The notes: generated from the sequence alone by a model not told the origin. 64,000 nucleotides of DNA from JACVRW01 sp963803085 (GCA_963803085.1 CAWDLE010000019.1:186001-250000); one strand, 5' to 3'. Positions 26,028 to 36,766 are shown, numbered from the stretch's first letter. Translations and numbers: made by a program.

Positions 26028-28051
26028 GCGGCCCCGGTCAAGACGGCCCAGGGGGTGAGGAGCGCCGCCCGAGCCAGATGTCCGAGCGCGCGCGGGTGGG
26101 CCTGAGGCGCAGCGGAGAACGCGCGCGCGTGCTGGTCACGCGCGGTCTGGGTGAGCCCGCGCTGTTCGCGATCACGCTGAGCGCGGTCGCCTCCGCGATC
26201 TTCTTCTCGCTCGGCGTGGTGGCGGACCGGGCGCTCGGGCTCACCCCGGTCGTCTTCCTGCTCGCGGGTGTCTTCTTCGCCGTGACGATGGCCACCTACG
26301 TCGAGGGCAGCTCGCTGCACGTGGAGCGCGGCGGCGCCTCGACCTTCGCCCGCTATGCCTTCGACGAGTTCTGGAGCTTCGTGGCGGGCTGGGCGATCCT
26401 GCTCGACTACCTGATCGTGATGGCGATCGGGGCCGTCGTCATCGCCGAGTACCTCACCGTCTTCTGGACCGAGCTCGACGAGGGCGCCCTGCCGCTCGTG
26501 ATCGCGGGCGCGGCGCTCCTGCTGGTGGCGATGCAGAACATCCGCGGGCTGTCTGCCAACCGCCTTGGGGCAGTCCTACGGCTCTCGCTCTTCAGCATCG
26601 CGGTGCTCGTCGGCGTGTCCCTGATCGGGTTCGCCCAGTACTGGGACCCGGGCGCGATCACCTCGTCGATCGACCTCGGTGTCGCGCCGCGCTGGGACGA
26701 CCTCATCTTTGCCACGGGCATCGCGACCGTGGCGGTGATCGGCGTGGAGGCCGCGTCCGGCCTGGCCGGGGAGATTCGCGTGGGCCGCCGCGGCCTGCGG
26801 CGCGTGGTGCTCGTCTCGATCACTGCCGCGATGCTCCTGTTCGTATTCGTGTCGATCGCGGGCCTGATGGCGGCGCCGGTGGTGGGCGACCACACGGCGC
26901 TCGGCGACCGCTTCATCGAGGATCCGGTGCTGGCGATCGTCTCGGCCTACGAGCCGGGGGCGCTCCTCGACGCCGCCCGCTACCTGGTCGGCATCACGGC
27001 GGCGGCGATGCTGCTCGCGGCGATGAACGGGCAGATGCTGGGTTTGGCCCGGCTCGCCTACTCGCTCGCGACCAACCGGCAGATACCGAGCGCGGTCGGG
27101 CGCCTCCACAGGCGCCGCGGCACGCCGTACGTGACGATCGTGATGGCGGCCCTGATCGCGTTCGCGCTCGCGGTACCGCACGACGTGGAGTTCCTGGCCG
27201 GCCTGTTCGCCTACGGCGCGATGATCGCGTTCGCGATCGCGCACCTGTCGGTGATCGCGCTCCGCTTTCGGGAGCCCGACCGCCCGAGCGCCTTCCGCGT
27301 GCCTCTCTCGATCCCGATCCGCGGCGCGCGTGTGCCGCTCCCGGCGGTCTTCGGGGCGCTGTACGCGATCTTGGTGTGGCTGAGCGTCGTGACGCTCCAC
27401 GGGGGCGCCCGGTTCGTCGGCACGGCCTGGATGGCTGCGGGCATCACGCTCTACGTCGTCTACCGCCGCGGACAGGGGAAGTCGCTCACGCAGCGCTTCA
27501 CGATCCCCGCCGAGGCGCTCCAGGAGACGCGCGGCGGCCAGTACGGCAGCATCCTCGTTCCCGTCTTCGGGGAGGAGCTCGACGACGACATCGTCGGCAC
27601 CGCCGGGCGGCTGGCCGCCTCCGCGAGCGAGGATGAGGAGGGCGGCGCGGTGCTGGAGGCGCTCTACGTGTTCGAGATACCGATGTCACTCCCCATCGAC
27701 GCGCGCGTGCCCGACGAGCGCGTGAAGGAGGCGAAGCGCGTGCTTGCCCGCGCCAAGGAGGTGGGGGAGGAGTACGCCGGCGTCGAGGTGGCCACCGCCA
27801 TGGTCCGCGGCCGCTCGGCGGGCCAGGCGATCGTCTCCGAGGCGCGCCGCCGCGGCGTCGAGGCGATCATCCTGGGAGCCGAGGAGCCCAGCGGCCTGCG
27901 CGGTGGCGCGATCCTGGGGGGGCGCGGCCGAGCCCGCGACCGCTTCGTGGGAGACACCACCCGCTACGTGGTCGACAAGGCCCCCTGCCGGGTGATCCTC
28001 ACCGCCCCGCCCGCGGGCGAGGAGGGCACCCGCGAGGGCGTGTTGCCCTAG
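26024..28051 (+). CDS. APC-superfamily permease with C-terminal universal-stress domain (KimA-like candidate)
   Basis: 675 aa. About 12 membrane helices run from residue about 45 to 480: LFAITLSAVASAIFFSLGVVADRALGLTPVVFLLAGVFFAVTMATYVEGSSL, FWSFVAGWAILLDYLIVMAIGAV, ATGIATVAVIGVEAASGLAGE, MNGQMLGLARLAYSLATNRQIPS. A cytosolic UspA-like domain follows (YGSILVPVFGEELDDDIVGTAGRLAA...EARRRGVEAIILGAEE...FVGDTTRYVVDKAPCRVIL). This layout is shared with the K+/H+ symporter KimA and with the mycobacterial APC gene beside ceoB-ceoC. Two TrkA-type genes follow directly, which supports K+ transport, but amino acids or other cations are possible. GTG start at 26024 (GTGA overlap). Confidence 0.85.
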   Translation: MSGPGQDGPGGEERRPSQMSERARVGLRRSGERARVLVTRGLGEPALFAITLSAVASAIFFSLGVVADRALGLTPVVFLLAGVFFAVTMATYVEGSSLHVERGGASTFARYAFDEFWSFVAGWAILLDYLIVMAIGAVVIAEYLTVFWTELDEGALPLVIAGAALLLVAMQNIRGLSANRLGAVLRLSLFSIAVLVGVSLIGFAQYWDPGAITSSIDLGVAPRWDDLIFATGIATVAVIGVEAASGLAGEIRVGRRGLRRVVLVSITAAMLLFVFVSIAGLMAAPVVGDHTALGDRFIEDPVLAIVSAYEPGALLDAARYLVGITAAAMLLAAMNGQMLGLARLAYSLATNRQIPSAVGRLHRRRGTPYVTIVMAALIAFALAVPHDVEFLAGLFAYGAMIAFAIAHLSVIALRFREPDRPSAFRVPLSIPIRGARVPLPAVFGALYAILVWLSVVTLHGGARFVGTAWMAAGITLYVVYRRGQGKSLTQRFTIPAEALQETRGGQYGSILVPVFGEELDDDIVGTAGRLAASASEDEEGGAVLEALYVFEIPMSLPIDARVPDERVKEAKRVLARAKEVGEEYAGVEVATAMVRGRSAGQAIVSEARRRGVEAIILGAEEPSGLRGGAILGGRGRARDRFVGDTTRYVVDKAPCRVILTAPPAGEEGTREGVLP

Positions 28052-28081
28052 CGCTGACATAAGGGCTACAACTGGCGCGGC

Positions 28082-28114
28082 ATTGGTCCCGGCCAGATGT
28101 ATTGTGAGACCAAT
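28082..28114 (+). promoter_or_regulatory. Inverted repeat abutting the first trkA start
   Basis: ATTGGTC (28082-28088) and GACCAAT (28108-28114) are perfect 7-bp arms 19 bases apart, the right arm touching the ATG at 28115. It could be an operator or an RNA hairpin that hides the start. Only the repeat is observed. Confidence 0.35.
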
Positions 28115-28561
28115 ATGTTCGTTCTTATCGTTGGTTGCGGGCGCGTCGGGTCCGCCATAGCCAACTCAATGCTTGACGAGGGCCACGAGGTTTCCGTGCT
28201 CGACGAGGATGCGGAGGCGATCGCGCTGCTCGACCGCGGCCAGGCCAACAGCTGGGAGGAGCGCGGAGGTCAGTTCACCGAGGGCACCGCGCTCGAGATC
28301 GACGCCCTGCTTGCTGCCGGAATCGAGCGGGCGGACGCCTTCGTCGCCTCGACCGACGGCGACAACACCAACCTCGTGATCGCGCAGATCGCACGGCGGC
28401 GCTTCAACGTCGACCGCGTGGTCGTGCGAGTGCTCGATCCGGCCCGCGCGCGCTGGTACGCCGAGCAGGGCCTCCAGACCGTCTGCCCGACGCAGACCGC
28501 CATCGAGCTGCTCGAGGCGGCGGTCCGCGGGCAGATCCGTTTCGAGGGAGTGGCGGGCTAG
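28115..28561 (+). CDS. TrkA-N (RCK) domain protein, NAD-binding potassium-transport regulator
   Basis: 148 aa, a single RCK/TrkA-N domain: MFVLIVGCGRVGSAIANSML (GxGxxG), HEVSVLDEDAEAIALLD (acidic strand end binding ribose), FVASTDGDNTNLVIAQIARRRFNVDRVVVRVLDPARA. It lacks the TrkA-C domain that its neighbour has. This short-plus-long pair matches the ceoB-ceoC arrangement. It would bind the permease or channel and gate it with NAD(H) or nucleotides. The ATG at 28115 is preferred over 28097 because it starts at the first beta strand. Confidence 0.9.
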   Translation: MFVLIVGCGRVGSAIANSMLDEGHEVSVLDEDAEAIALLDRGQANSWEERGGQFTEGTALEIDALLAAGIERADAFVASTDGDNTNLVIAQIARRRFNVDRVVVRVLDPARARWYAEQGLQTVCPTQTAIELLEAAVRGQIRFEGVAG

Positions 28562-28720
28562 GTGGCCGCTCCTCCGATTTCGCACCCGTCTGGCGGCTGC
28601 AAGTCTTCGCCTGGCGGCGTCCCCGCTCGCCGCCATAGCGCTGCTATGCCGGCTTCGCGGCTCCTTGCCATGCTCGACTTTCGCTCGCCAGCCCGGGCAC
28701 GAACTCGTCGGAGAGGCCAC
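28562..28720. repeat. 159-bp imperfect palindrome between the two trkA-type genes
   Basis: The whole gap between the two genes folds on itself. The outer arms GTGGCC (28562-28567) and GGCCAC (28715-28720) match. CTCCGA, TTCG, CCCG, CTGGCG and AAGTC in the left arm reappear reversed in the right arm. The centre CATAGCgctGCTATG (28634-28648) is a perfect arm pair. The midpoint of outer arms and centre is the same base (28641). It could be a fold-back (REP or MITE-like) element or a processed intergenic hairpin. No coding is seen. Confidence 0.7.
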
Positions 28721-28726
28721 TAGCTC

Positions 28727-29395
28727 ATGTACGTGGTGATCGTCGGCGCCGGGAAGGTGGGCTGGAACCTCGCCCGAGAGTTGATCAACAAGCGGCACGA
28801 GGTGACCGTGATCGAGGCGGACCAGCACCGCTATGCCGTCGTGGAGCAGGAGCTCGAGCACAGCGCCATGTACGGCGACGGCTCGGAGCTGTGGGTGCTG
28901 GAGCGCTCCGGCATCGAGCGCGCCGACCTCGTGGTGGCTGTGACGGGTGACGACGAGGACAACATCCTGATCTCCCAGGTGTCACGCGAGAAGTACGGGG
29001 TGGAGCGCGTGGTGGCGCGCTGCAACAACCCGCGCAACCTCCAGCACTTCGAGCTGCTCGGGGTCCGCCCGGTGATCTCGGCCACCGACCTGATCCTGCG
29101 GCTGATCGAGCACGAGGTGCCGAAGTACGGCCTCGTGCACCTGCTCGACCTGCCCGAGGAGCGCCTCGAGATCATCGAGCTCGAGGTGGCCGAGGGGTCG
29201 CCGGCAGCCGGCCGTGCGGTGAAGGACCTCGGGCTGCCGAACGGCTCGCTCGTGATCTCGATCCTGCGCGAGGGCGGCGGGTTCGTGCCCACCGGCGACT
29301 CGGTGATCGAGCCCAACGACGAGGTGCTGGTCGTGCTCGACGTGGGTATTGAGTCACGCGTGACTGAGCTGTTCACCGCCCGCACCGCGGCGTAG
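28727..29395 (+). CDS. TrkA-type potassium regulator (TrkA-N plus TrkA-C)
   Basis: 222 aa. N-terminal RCK domain: MYVVIVGAGKVGWNLARELI, HEVTVIEADQHRYAVVEQEL, AMYGDGSELWVLERSGIERADLVVAVTGDDEDNILISQ. The C-terminal TrkA-C domain (LDLPEERLEIIELEVAEGSPAAGRAVKDLGLPNGSLVISILREGG...VLVVLDVG) binds small ligands in the family. It forms the second half of the pair with the short protein upstream. It ends 2 bases before the next start, so the reductase gene may be co-transcribed. Confidence 0.93.
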   Translation: MYVVIVGAGKVGWNLARELINKRHEVTVIEADQHRYAVVEQELEHSAMYGDGSELWVLERSGIERADLVVAVTGDDEDNILISQVSREKYGVERVVARCNNPRNLQHFELLGVRPVISATDLILRLIEHEVPKYGLVHLLDLPEERLEIIELEVAEGSPAAGRAVKDLGLPNGSLVISILREGGGFVPTGDSVIEPNDEVLVVLDVGIESRVTELFTARTAA

Positions 29396-29397
29396 CC

Positions 29398-30627
29398 GTG
29401 ACGCGCCGCAAGGTCGACCACCTGATCATCGGCGGCGGCCTGGCCGCCGGCAACTGCGCGCGCTGGCTGCGCGAGGAGGGCGGGGAGCGGTCGATCCTGC
29501 TCGTGGGCCGCGAGCCGGACCCGCCCTACAACCGGCCGCCGCTGTCGAAGGGGTACCTCCAGGGGAAGGAATCGCGCGAGGACGTTCTGTTTCGCCCGGA
29601 CGAGTGGTGGGACGAGCAGAACATCGAGCGGCTCCAGAGGACGAGCGTGATGAAGCTGGACACCTCTGAGCGGGTGGCCACGCTGTCCACGAAGGACGAG
29701 ATCGAGTTCGACACCGCACTGCTCGCCACGGGCTCCAACGTGAGGCGCCTGCGCGCGGACGGCTGCGACCTCGACGGGATCCACTACCTGCGCGCCTTCG
29801 CGAACTCGGATGCCATCAAGGCCGACGCCCAGACCCGCAAGCGGGCCGTGCTGATCGGCGGCAGCTACATCGGCTGCGAGGTGGCGGCATCGCTCACCGC
29901 GGCCCACGGCGTGGACTGCACCATCGTGATGATGGAGGACGTGACCTTCGAGTCGTTCTTCGGCGAGAAGGTCGGGCGCTTCTTCCAGGACGTGCTCGAG
30001 GAGCACGGCGTGACGGTGCACGGCGACCAGGAGCTCGAGCGCTTCGAGGGTGACGGCGAGCGCGTGACCCGGGTCGTGACGAAGAGCGGGCTGGAGCTCG
30101 ACTGCGACTTCGTGGTCGCCGGCATCGGTGTGATGCCGGACGTGACTCTCGCGCGCGCGGCCGGGCTGGAGCTCGGGGACGCGGGCGGCGTGCGCTGCTC
30201 CGCGGGGCTCGAGAGTTCCGTGCCGGGGATCTTCGCGGCCGGCGACATCTGCGAGTACGAGAGCCCGATCCAAGGCGGGCCGATGCGAATCGAGCACTGG
30301 GACGTGGCCTTCAACCAGGGCAAGACCGCCGCACTCAACATGCTCGGTCGCGGCGTCGAGCACGACGTGGTGCCCTACTTCTTCTCGGACCTCGCGGACT
30401 GGGTCTCGATGGAGTACGTGGGTCCCGGTTCCGGCGAGCCGATCGTGCGCGGCTCGTTGGAGGAGCACGACTTCACCGTCTTCTACGTGGACGACGGCAG
30501 CGTCACGGCGGCGATGACCGTGGGCCGCTCCGACGACCTGGAGCACGCCCGCCGTTTCCTGACAGAGCACACGAAGGTCGACCCGGCCGCGCTGGCGGAC
30601 CCAGAGACGGACCTCGGCTCGCTTTAG
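29398..30627 (+). CDS. FAD/NAD(P)-dependent oxidoreductase (ferredoxin-reductase/NirB-like fold)
   Basis: 409 aa. FAD site HLIIGGGLAAGNCARWLREEG; PPYNRPPLSKGYLQG, typical of ferredoxin-NAD reductases of Rieske oxygenase systems; the NAD site AVLIGGSYIGCEVAASLT; ATGSNVRRL; and the closing FAD motif GIFAAGDICEYESP. The C-terminal part (WVSMEYVGPGSGEPIVRGSLEEHDFTVFYVDDGSVTAAMTVG) is the usual reductase clamp. The electron partner is unknown; no ferredoxin gene is adjacent. GTG start at 29398, 2 bases after the trkA stop. Confidence 0.9.
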   Translation: MTRRKVDHLIIGGGLAAGNCARWLREEGGERSILLVGREPDPPYNRPPLSKGYLQGKESREDVLFRPDEWWDEQNIERLQRTSVMKLDTSERVATLSTKDEIEFDTALLATGSNVRRLRADGCDLDGIHYLRAFANSDAIKADAQTRKRAVLIGGSYIGCEVAASLTAAHGVDCTIVMMEDVTFESFFGEKVGRFFQDVLEEHGVTVHGDQELERFEGDGERVTRVVTKSGLELDCDFVVAGIGVMPDVTLARAAGLELGDAGGVRCSAGLESSVPGIFAAGDICEYESPIQGGPMRIEHWDVAFNQGKTAALNMLGRGVEHDVVPYFFSDLADWVSMEYVGPGSGEPIVRGSLEEHDFTVFYVDDGSVTAAMTVGRSDDLEHARRFLTEHTKVDPAALADPETDLGSL

Positions 30628-30774
30628 TCGGGCCGTTGCCCGAACTTGCCGTACAGCTTCCGGAACTTGCTGTCCGGGCGAAGGAATTCCGGGCCGGTCC
30701 TCGGCGCCAAAGATGGGCCCGAGCACGATCGTCACGAAGAAAAACAGGACGAAGGCGATTGCGAGCGGCTCCAT
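30624..30774 (-). pseudogene. Small membrane protein, one-base frameshift
   Basis: From the ATG at 30772-30774 the frame reads MEPLAIAFVLFFFVTIVLG, one membrane helix, then PIFGAEDRP. Removing one base near 30690-30694 continues as EFLRPDSKFRKLYGKFGQRPD and stops at 30624-30626, overlapping the reductase stop by 2 bases. The repaired product is about 49 aa with a basic tail. The protein-like sequence on both sides of the shift is the evidence. Function unknown. Confidence 0.5.
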
Positions 30775-30878
30775 ACCAGCCTGCTCTCTGTAGTGCTGCT
30801 TGCTACAGATGATACAAGCCGGCGCTGCCGTCCGATGAAGATGCGAACATGTGTTCGACATGATAGGACGCAGGATTA

Positions 30879-30950
30879 CTGGGGGGCAGGGACTTGAACC
30901 CCGATAACCAGCTCCAGAGGCTGGCGTCTTGCCGATTAGACGACCCCCCA
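30879..30950 (-). tRNA. tRNA-Gln (anticodon CTG)
   Basis: A full cloverleaf on the minus strand: acceptor TGGGGGG/CCCCCCA (the U1-A72 pair is typical for tRNA-Gln), D-stem GTC/GAC, anticodon stem CCAGC/GCTGG around loop CTCTGGA giving anticodon CTG (codon CAG), and T-stem CGGGG/CCCTG with loop TTCAAGT. The discriminator base is G. CCA is not encoded. Confidence 0.96.
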
Positions 30951-31558
30951 ACGCGGGGTCGAGGATATCCACTGGACGGGAAATAGTCACCCGGCGACAG
31001 GTAGCGGCACTTCTCGAGGCGGGCATGTCGGGCGCTGCGGTCGCGCGGCGTCTCGGGATCTCGAAATCGACGGTGAGCTATCACAGGCGCCGGCTCGGCC
31101 AGCCGATCGATGAACGCTGCAACCGACGCTATGACTGGGTCGCCGTCCAGTGCTTCTATGACGAGGGACACACGATCACGGAGTGCCAAGAGCACTTCGG
31201 CTTCGCGCGCAAGACGTTCATGGACGCCGTGGCGCGCGGCGTACTGATCACCCGGCCCCAGAGCGCCCCGGTCGGCGAGTACCTCGTGCGGGGCAGACGG
31301 GTGAATCGCACGCACCTCAAGGGCCGTCTGCTGGCTGCCGGGCTCAAGGAGAATCGCTGCGAGCGCTGTGGACTAGAGGATTGGCTCGGCGATCCGCTTT
31401 CGATGGCGCTGCACCACGTGAACGGAGAGGGGACCGACAACCGCCTCGAGAACCTGATGATGCTGTGTCCCAATTGCCACACCCAGACGCCGAATTTCTC
31501 GGGTAGAAACAGGCGCCTCAAACGGGCGGGTCGGGCACTGCTCGACGAGGCGGCCTAG
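30929..31558 (+). CDS. HNH endonuclease with N-terminal helix-turn-helix
   Basis: The open frame has an HTH near the N-terminus (TRRQVAALLEAGMSGAAVARRLGISKSTVSYHRRRLG), a linker, a CERCG and CPNC zinc pair and the HNH core (LSMALHHVNGEGTDNRLENLMMLCPNCHTQT). It should be a DNA nuclease of the HNH type, as in many phage or mobile genes. The start is uncertain: TTG at 30929 lies inside the antisense tRNA, no usual codon lies just before TRRQV, and the first ATG (31024) would trim helix one. The gene abuts tRNA-Gln, a common place for acquired DNA. Confidence 0.8.
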   Translation: MPIRRPPNAGSRISTGREIVTRRQVAALLEAGMSGAAVARRLGISKSTVSYHRRRLGQPIDERCNRRYDWVAVQCFYDEGHTITECQEHFGFARKTFMDAVARGVLITRPQSAPVGEYLVRGRRVNRTHLKGRLLAAGLKENRCERCGLEDWLGDPLSMALHHVNGEGTDNRLENLMMLCPNCHTQTPNFSGRNRRLKRAGRALLDEAA

Positions 31559-31565
31559 CTGCGTG

Positions 31566-33236
31566 CTAACGGCTGCGCTTCGGGCGCTTGCCGCGGACTT
31601 GGACGCGCTTTTTCAGCGCCGTCCTGTGGTTGCGTGCGTCCTTGAGGCTCACGCGGATCAGGGTGGTTCGCTTGAGCTTGCGGCTGGTGCGCAGGCCGCG
31701 CCAGACGATCTTCGCCGAACGTACGCCGTCGCCGGCGAACCGGATGCTCACGCGGCGTTTTCCAGTCCTGAGCGGCTGGAGCTTCCGGCCGCCGGCGAGG
31801 ACGGTCGCCCTGGGCTTGCCGCGCCTCAGGGCCTTCGGCAGCTTCACGGTGATGCCGGTCACGCCCGGACCGCCCCGCGCCGCGGTCACCTTCGCCACGA
31901 GGTTGGCGAGCTTGCCGCGACGCTTCACGGAGACGCTCGCGCGCGGGTCGCAGCCCGGCGTGGTCAGCTCCTGCTCGAACGCGGACTCCTTGCCGTTGTA
32001 CGCCGTGAGCTTCACGCTCATCGTGAGGTCGGTGCCCTTGGCGCACAGGTCCTGCGTGAGCGCCAGGAGCGCGTCGGGGCGCCCACCCTCGAACTCGAGC
32101 TTGAAGCTTCTCACCGGCAGGTCCGGGTTCGCGGCGAACGTGTTGCGCGTCCCGAAGGTGCCCGAGTCGACCGCGCCGTCGAGCCGCACCGACACGGGCG
32201 CCGGCAGCAGGATCAGGAGGCCCGGCAGAGTCGCCGGTGTGTTGAAGGCGATGTACACGGGCCCCTGCACCGGCGTGGCCTGGAGCGGCGAGTCGATCGT
32301 CGCGGTTCCCACGCGCGAGCTCTCCGGGCAGCTGCTCGCGTTGGACGCCTCACGCGAGCACGCGCGCTGGGCGCCCGGCAGGCTCGGCTGGACCGACAGC
32401 GGCAGGATCACCTCGGCGCGCCTGAGCGCGGCCTCCTCGGGGTCGAACTTGAGCGTGGTGCTAACCGGCGGGAACTCGTGCACGCTCGTGATTCCCGGCG
32501 CGCCCAACGAGCCCTCGGCCGTCGGCGTGAACGGGAGAGAGTCGCAGCCGGTAGGCGTCATCTTGAACTCGCGCTGCGAGAAGGTCGTGGGTGCTTCCCA
32601 TGAGTTCGCGCGACTCACCGACGTGCCCTCCGCGCACGACGTCGGCATGCGAATGAAGGAGCCCTTGCTCGCCTTCCCGTTCAACGTCACCGCGATCTTG
32701 GTGATCTGGAGTGCCAGGCCGTTCGCATCCCGCGGCTGGTCGGCGAACGTGGACTCGAGGCCGTAGCCGTCGGCGCCCGGCCGCACGTAGACCGGCGCCT
32801 GGAGGAAGATCTTCGACAGGCCACCGCCCGCCGCAACCACGATCCCGAGGCGCGCGGGCTCGTCGCCCGTGGGACGCAGGTTGTAGACCTTGCCGTTGTT
32901 GGTGAGCGGCAGGAGCAGCACCTTGGCATCCACCACCACGCTGCCGACCAGCGAGTCCGCGGGGCACGCGTCGGCCTTGAACTGGGCCTGCGTGCAAAAG
33001 CCTGCGTTTTGCGGGTTTCCCAGCAGCCCGGGCTGGAGTCGCAGGAAGGCGTCCTTGACGCTGTCGCTTCCGTTCGAGTAGCTGAACGACTGCGTAATCG
33101 TGACGCTCGGGTGGCCGCCGCCCTGCTTCGAGCTGGGCTCCACCTTGAAGTCGGTCATCGTGACCGTCGCCGACGCCGAGGCGGGCAGCGCAAGCAGCGC
33201 CGCAACCCCGAAGACCAGAACTAGACCCCTCCCCAC
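31566..33236 (-). CDS. Large secreted protein of unknown function
   Basis: 556 aa. Signal peptide GLVLVFGVAALLALPASASA, then a beta-rich body with paired cysteines (GFCTQAQFKADACPADS, RACSREASNASSCPESS, PTGCDSLPF) and a repeated VGSVVVDAKV / VGTATIDSPLQATPVQGPVYIA pattern, which suggests two related domains. The basic C-terminal about 120 residues (KRRGKLANLVAKV...KLPKALRRGKPRATV) look like an Ig-like wall-associated module. Similar architectures occur in Solirubrobacterales. Start GTG at 33234-33236. Function not known; an envelope or extracellular structural role is inferred. Confidence 0.7.
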   Translation of the reverse strand: MGRGLVLVFGVAALLALPASASATVTMTDFKVEPSSKQGGGHPSVTITQSFSYSNGSDSVKDAFLRLQPGLLGNPQNAGFCTQAQFKADACPADSLVGSVVVDAKVLLLPLTNNGKVYNLRPTGDEPARLGIVVAAGGGLSKIFLQAPVYVRPGADGYGLESTFADQPRDANGLALQITKIAVTLNGKASKGSFIRMPTSCAEGTSVSRANSWEAPTTFSQREFKMTPTGCDSLPFTPTAEGSLGAPGITSVHEFPPVSTTLKFDPEEAALRRAEVILPLSVQPSLPGAQRACSREASNASSCPESSRVGTATIDSPLQATPVQGPVYIAFNTPATLPGLLILLPAPVSVRLDGAVDSGTFGTRNTFAANPDLPVRSFKLEFEGGRPDALLALTQDLCAKGTDLTMSVKLTAYNGKESAFEQELTTPGCDPRASVSVKRRGKLANLVAKVTAARGGPGVTGITVKLPKALRRGKPRATVLAGGRKLQPLRTGKRRVSIRFAGDGVRSAKIVWRGLRTSRKLKRTTLIRVSLKDARNHRTALKKRVQVRGKRPKRSR

Positions 33237-33255
33237 GGCGGGGAGAATACCCGGG

Positions 33256-34992
33256 TCAGGCGGCCGACTGCGCCGCCCAGTCGCGGTAGAGCCGCGCGTA
33301 CGCTCCGCCCGCCTCCAGCAGCTCCTCGTGCGTTCCCTGCTCCGCGATGCCGCCGTGGTCGAGCACGACGATGCGGCCCGCGTTACGAATCGTCGAGAGC
33401 CGGTGGGCGATCACGATCGCCGTGCGCCCGGCGAGCAGCCGGCGCAGCCCGCGCTCGATCTGTGCCTCGGTCCGGACGTCCACGTTCGAGGTGGCCTCGT
33501 CGAGGATCAGGATGCGCGGGTCGGCCGCCGCGGCGCGCGCGAAGGCCACGAGCTGGCGCTGGCCCGCGGACAGCTGCCCGCCGCGCTCGCCCACCTCCGT
33601 GTCGTAGCCCTCGGCGAGCCGCTCGATGAAGTCGTGCGCGCCAACCGCCTGCGCCGCGGCGGTCACGTCCTCGTCGGTCGCCCCCGGGCGCCCGAACGCG
33701 ATGTTGTCGCGGATCGTCCCCGAGAACAGGAAGCTCTCCTGCGGCACGATCCCGAGCTGAGAGCGCAGCGACCGCTCGGTCACGTCGCGGAGGTCGTACC
33801 CGTCGATCAGCACGCGGCCGTCGTCCGGGTCGTAGAAGCGCGCGACCAGCTTCGCGAGCGTCGACTTGCCGGCGCCCGTGGCGCCCACCAGCGCGAGCGT
33901 CTGTCCCGGCGGTACGTCGAGGGTCACCTCGTCGAGGGCGATCGCATCGCCGCCATAGGAGAAGGTCACGCGGTCGAAGCGGATCTCCCCGCGCACGCGC
34001 GGCAGCTCCATGGCGTCCGGCTTGTCGGCCACGTCCGGCTCCTCGTCGAGCAGCTCGAAGATCTTGTCGAGCGCGGCCATGCCGGACTGGTAGGTGGTGT
34101 AGAGCTGCGAGAGCGACTGGATCGGGTCGAAGAAGCTCGCGAGGTAGAAGACAAACGTGGCGAGCACGCCGATCGTGACCGCGCCGTCAACGACCTCGTT
34201 GCCCCCGTAGACCAGGATCGCGGCGGTCGCGACCGCCGACAGCAGCTCGACCGCCGGGAAGTACGCCGCGTTCAGGTAGACCGTCTTCATGTTGGCCTCG
34301 CGGTGCTCGTCGTTCAGCGTCGCGAAGGGCTGCCGGTGACGCGGCTCCTGGCCGAACGCGCGCACCACGCGCACGCCGGACAACGTCTCCTGGAGGTACG
34401 CGGTGACGTGCGCGATCCGCTCGCGCGTGAGCCGGTACGCCCCGGCAGACGCCAGCCGGAACGCCACGCTCGCCACCAGCAGGACGGGGAAGGTGAGGAA
34501 GGTGATCATGGCAAGATCCGGGTCGAGCACCACCAGGATCACCGCGGTGCCGACCAGCGTGAGCGTGGCCGAGAAGAGCGTCGAGATTCCCTCCGTCACG
34601 AGCTGGTCGAGCGCCTGGACGTCGTTCGTCAGGCGCGAGATCAGGACGCCGGCCCTGTTGCGCGAGTAGAAGCCGATCGACAGCCGCTGGAGATGCTCGA
34701 ACACCTCGACCCTGAGGTCCTGGAGCGCGCGCTGGCCGACCCAGTTGATGAGGTAGGTCTGCAGGTACGTGGTGACCCAGTTGAGGATCGCCGCCGCAAC
34801 GAACGCGATCACGATCATGGTCAGCGCGCTCATGTCCTTTTGGCTGATTCCGTCGTCGATCGCACGGCCGGCGAGGTACGGGGGCGCCAGCGCCGCCGCG
34901 GTGGCGATCAAGAGCGAGACGAACATCAGCCGTCACGCGCCCGCGATAGGGGCGCAGCAGGCTGATCAGGTGGCGCAGGCGGCTGGCGCGGT

Positions 34993-34996
<4 letters not shown>
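33256..34996 (-). pseudogene. ABC exporter half-transporter (TMD-NBD), one frameshift near the N-terminus
   Basis: About 580 aa when joined. It starts NRASRLRHLISLLRPYRGRVT (GTG at 34994-34996), one extra base near 34937, then MFVSLLIATAAALAPPYLAGRAIDDGI. Six membrane helices are followed by an NBD: Walker A LVGATGAGKSTLAK, Q-loop VPQESFLFSGT, LSAGQRQLVAFARA (LSxGQ signature), Walker B ILILDEATSNVD and the H-loop AHRLSTI. It pairs with the next gene upstream, with which it overlaps GTGA, as a heterodimeric multidrug/lipid exporter. Its Walker B Glu is intact, so this is the consensus subunit. Confidence 0.85.
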
Positions 34997-36766
<1,770 letters not shown>

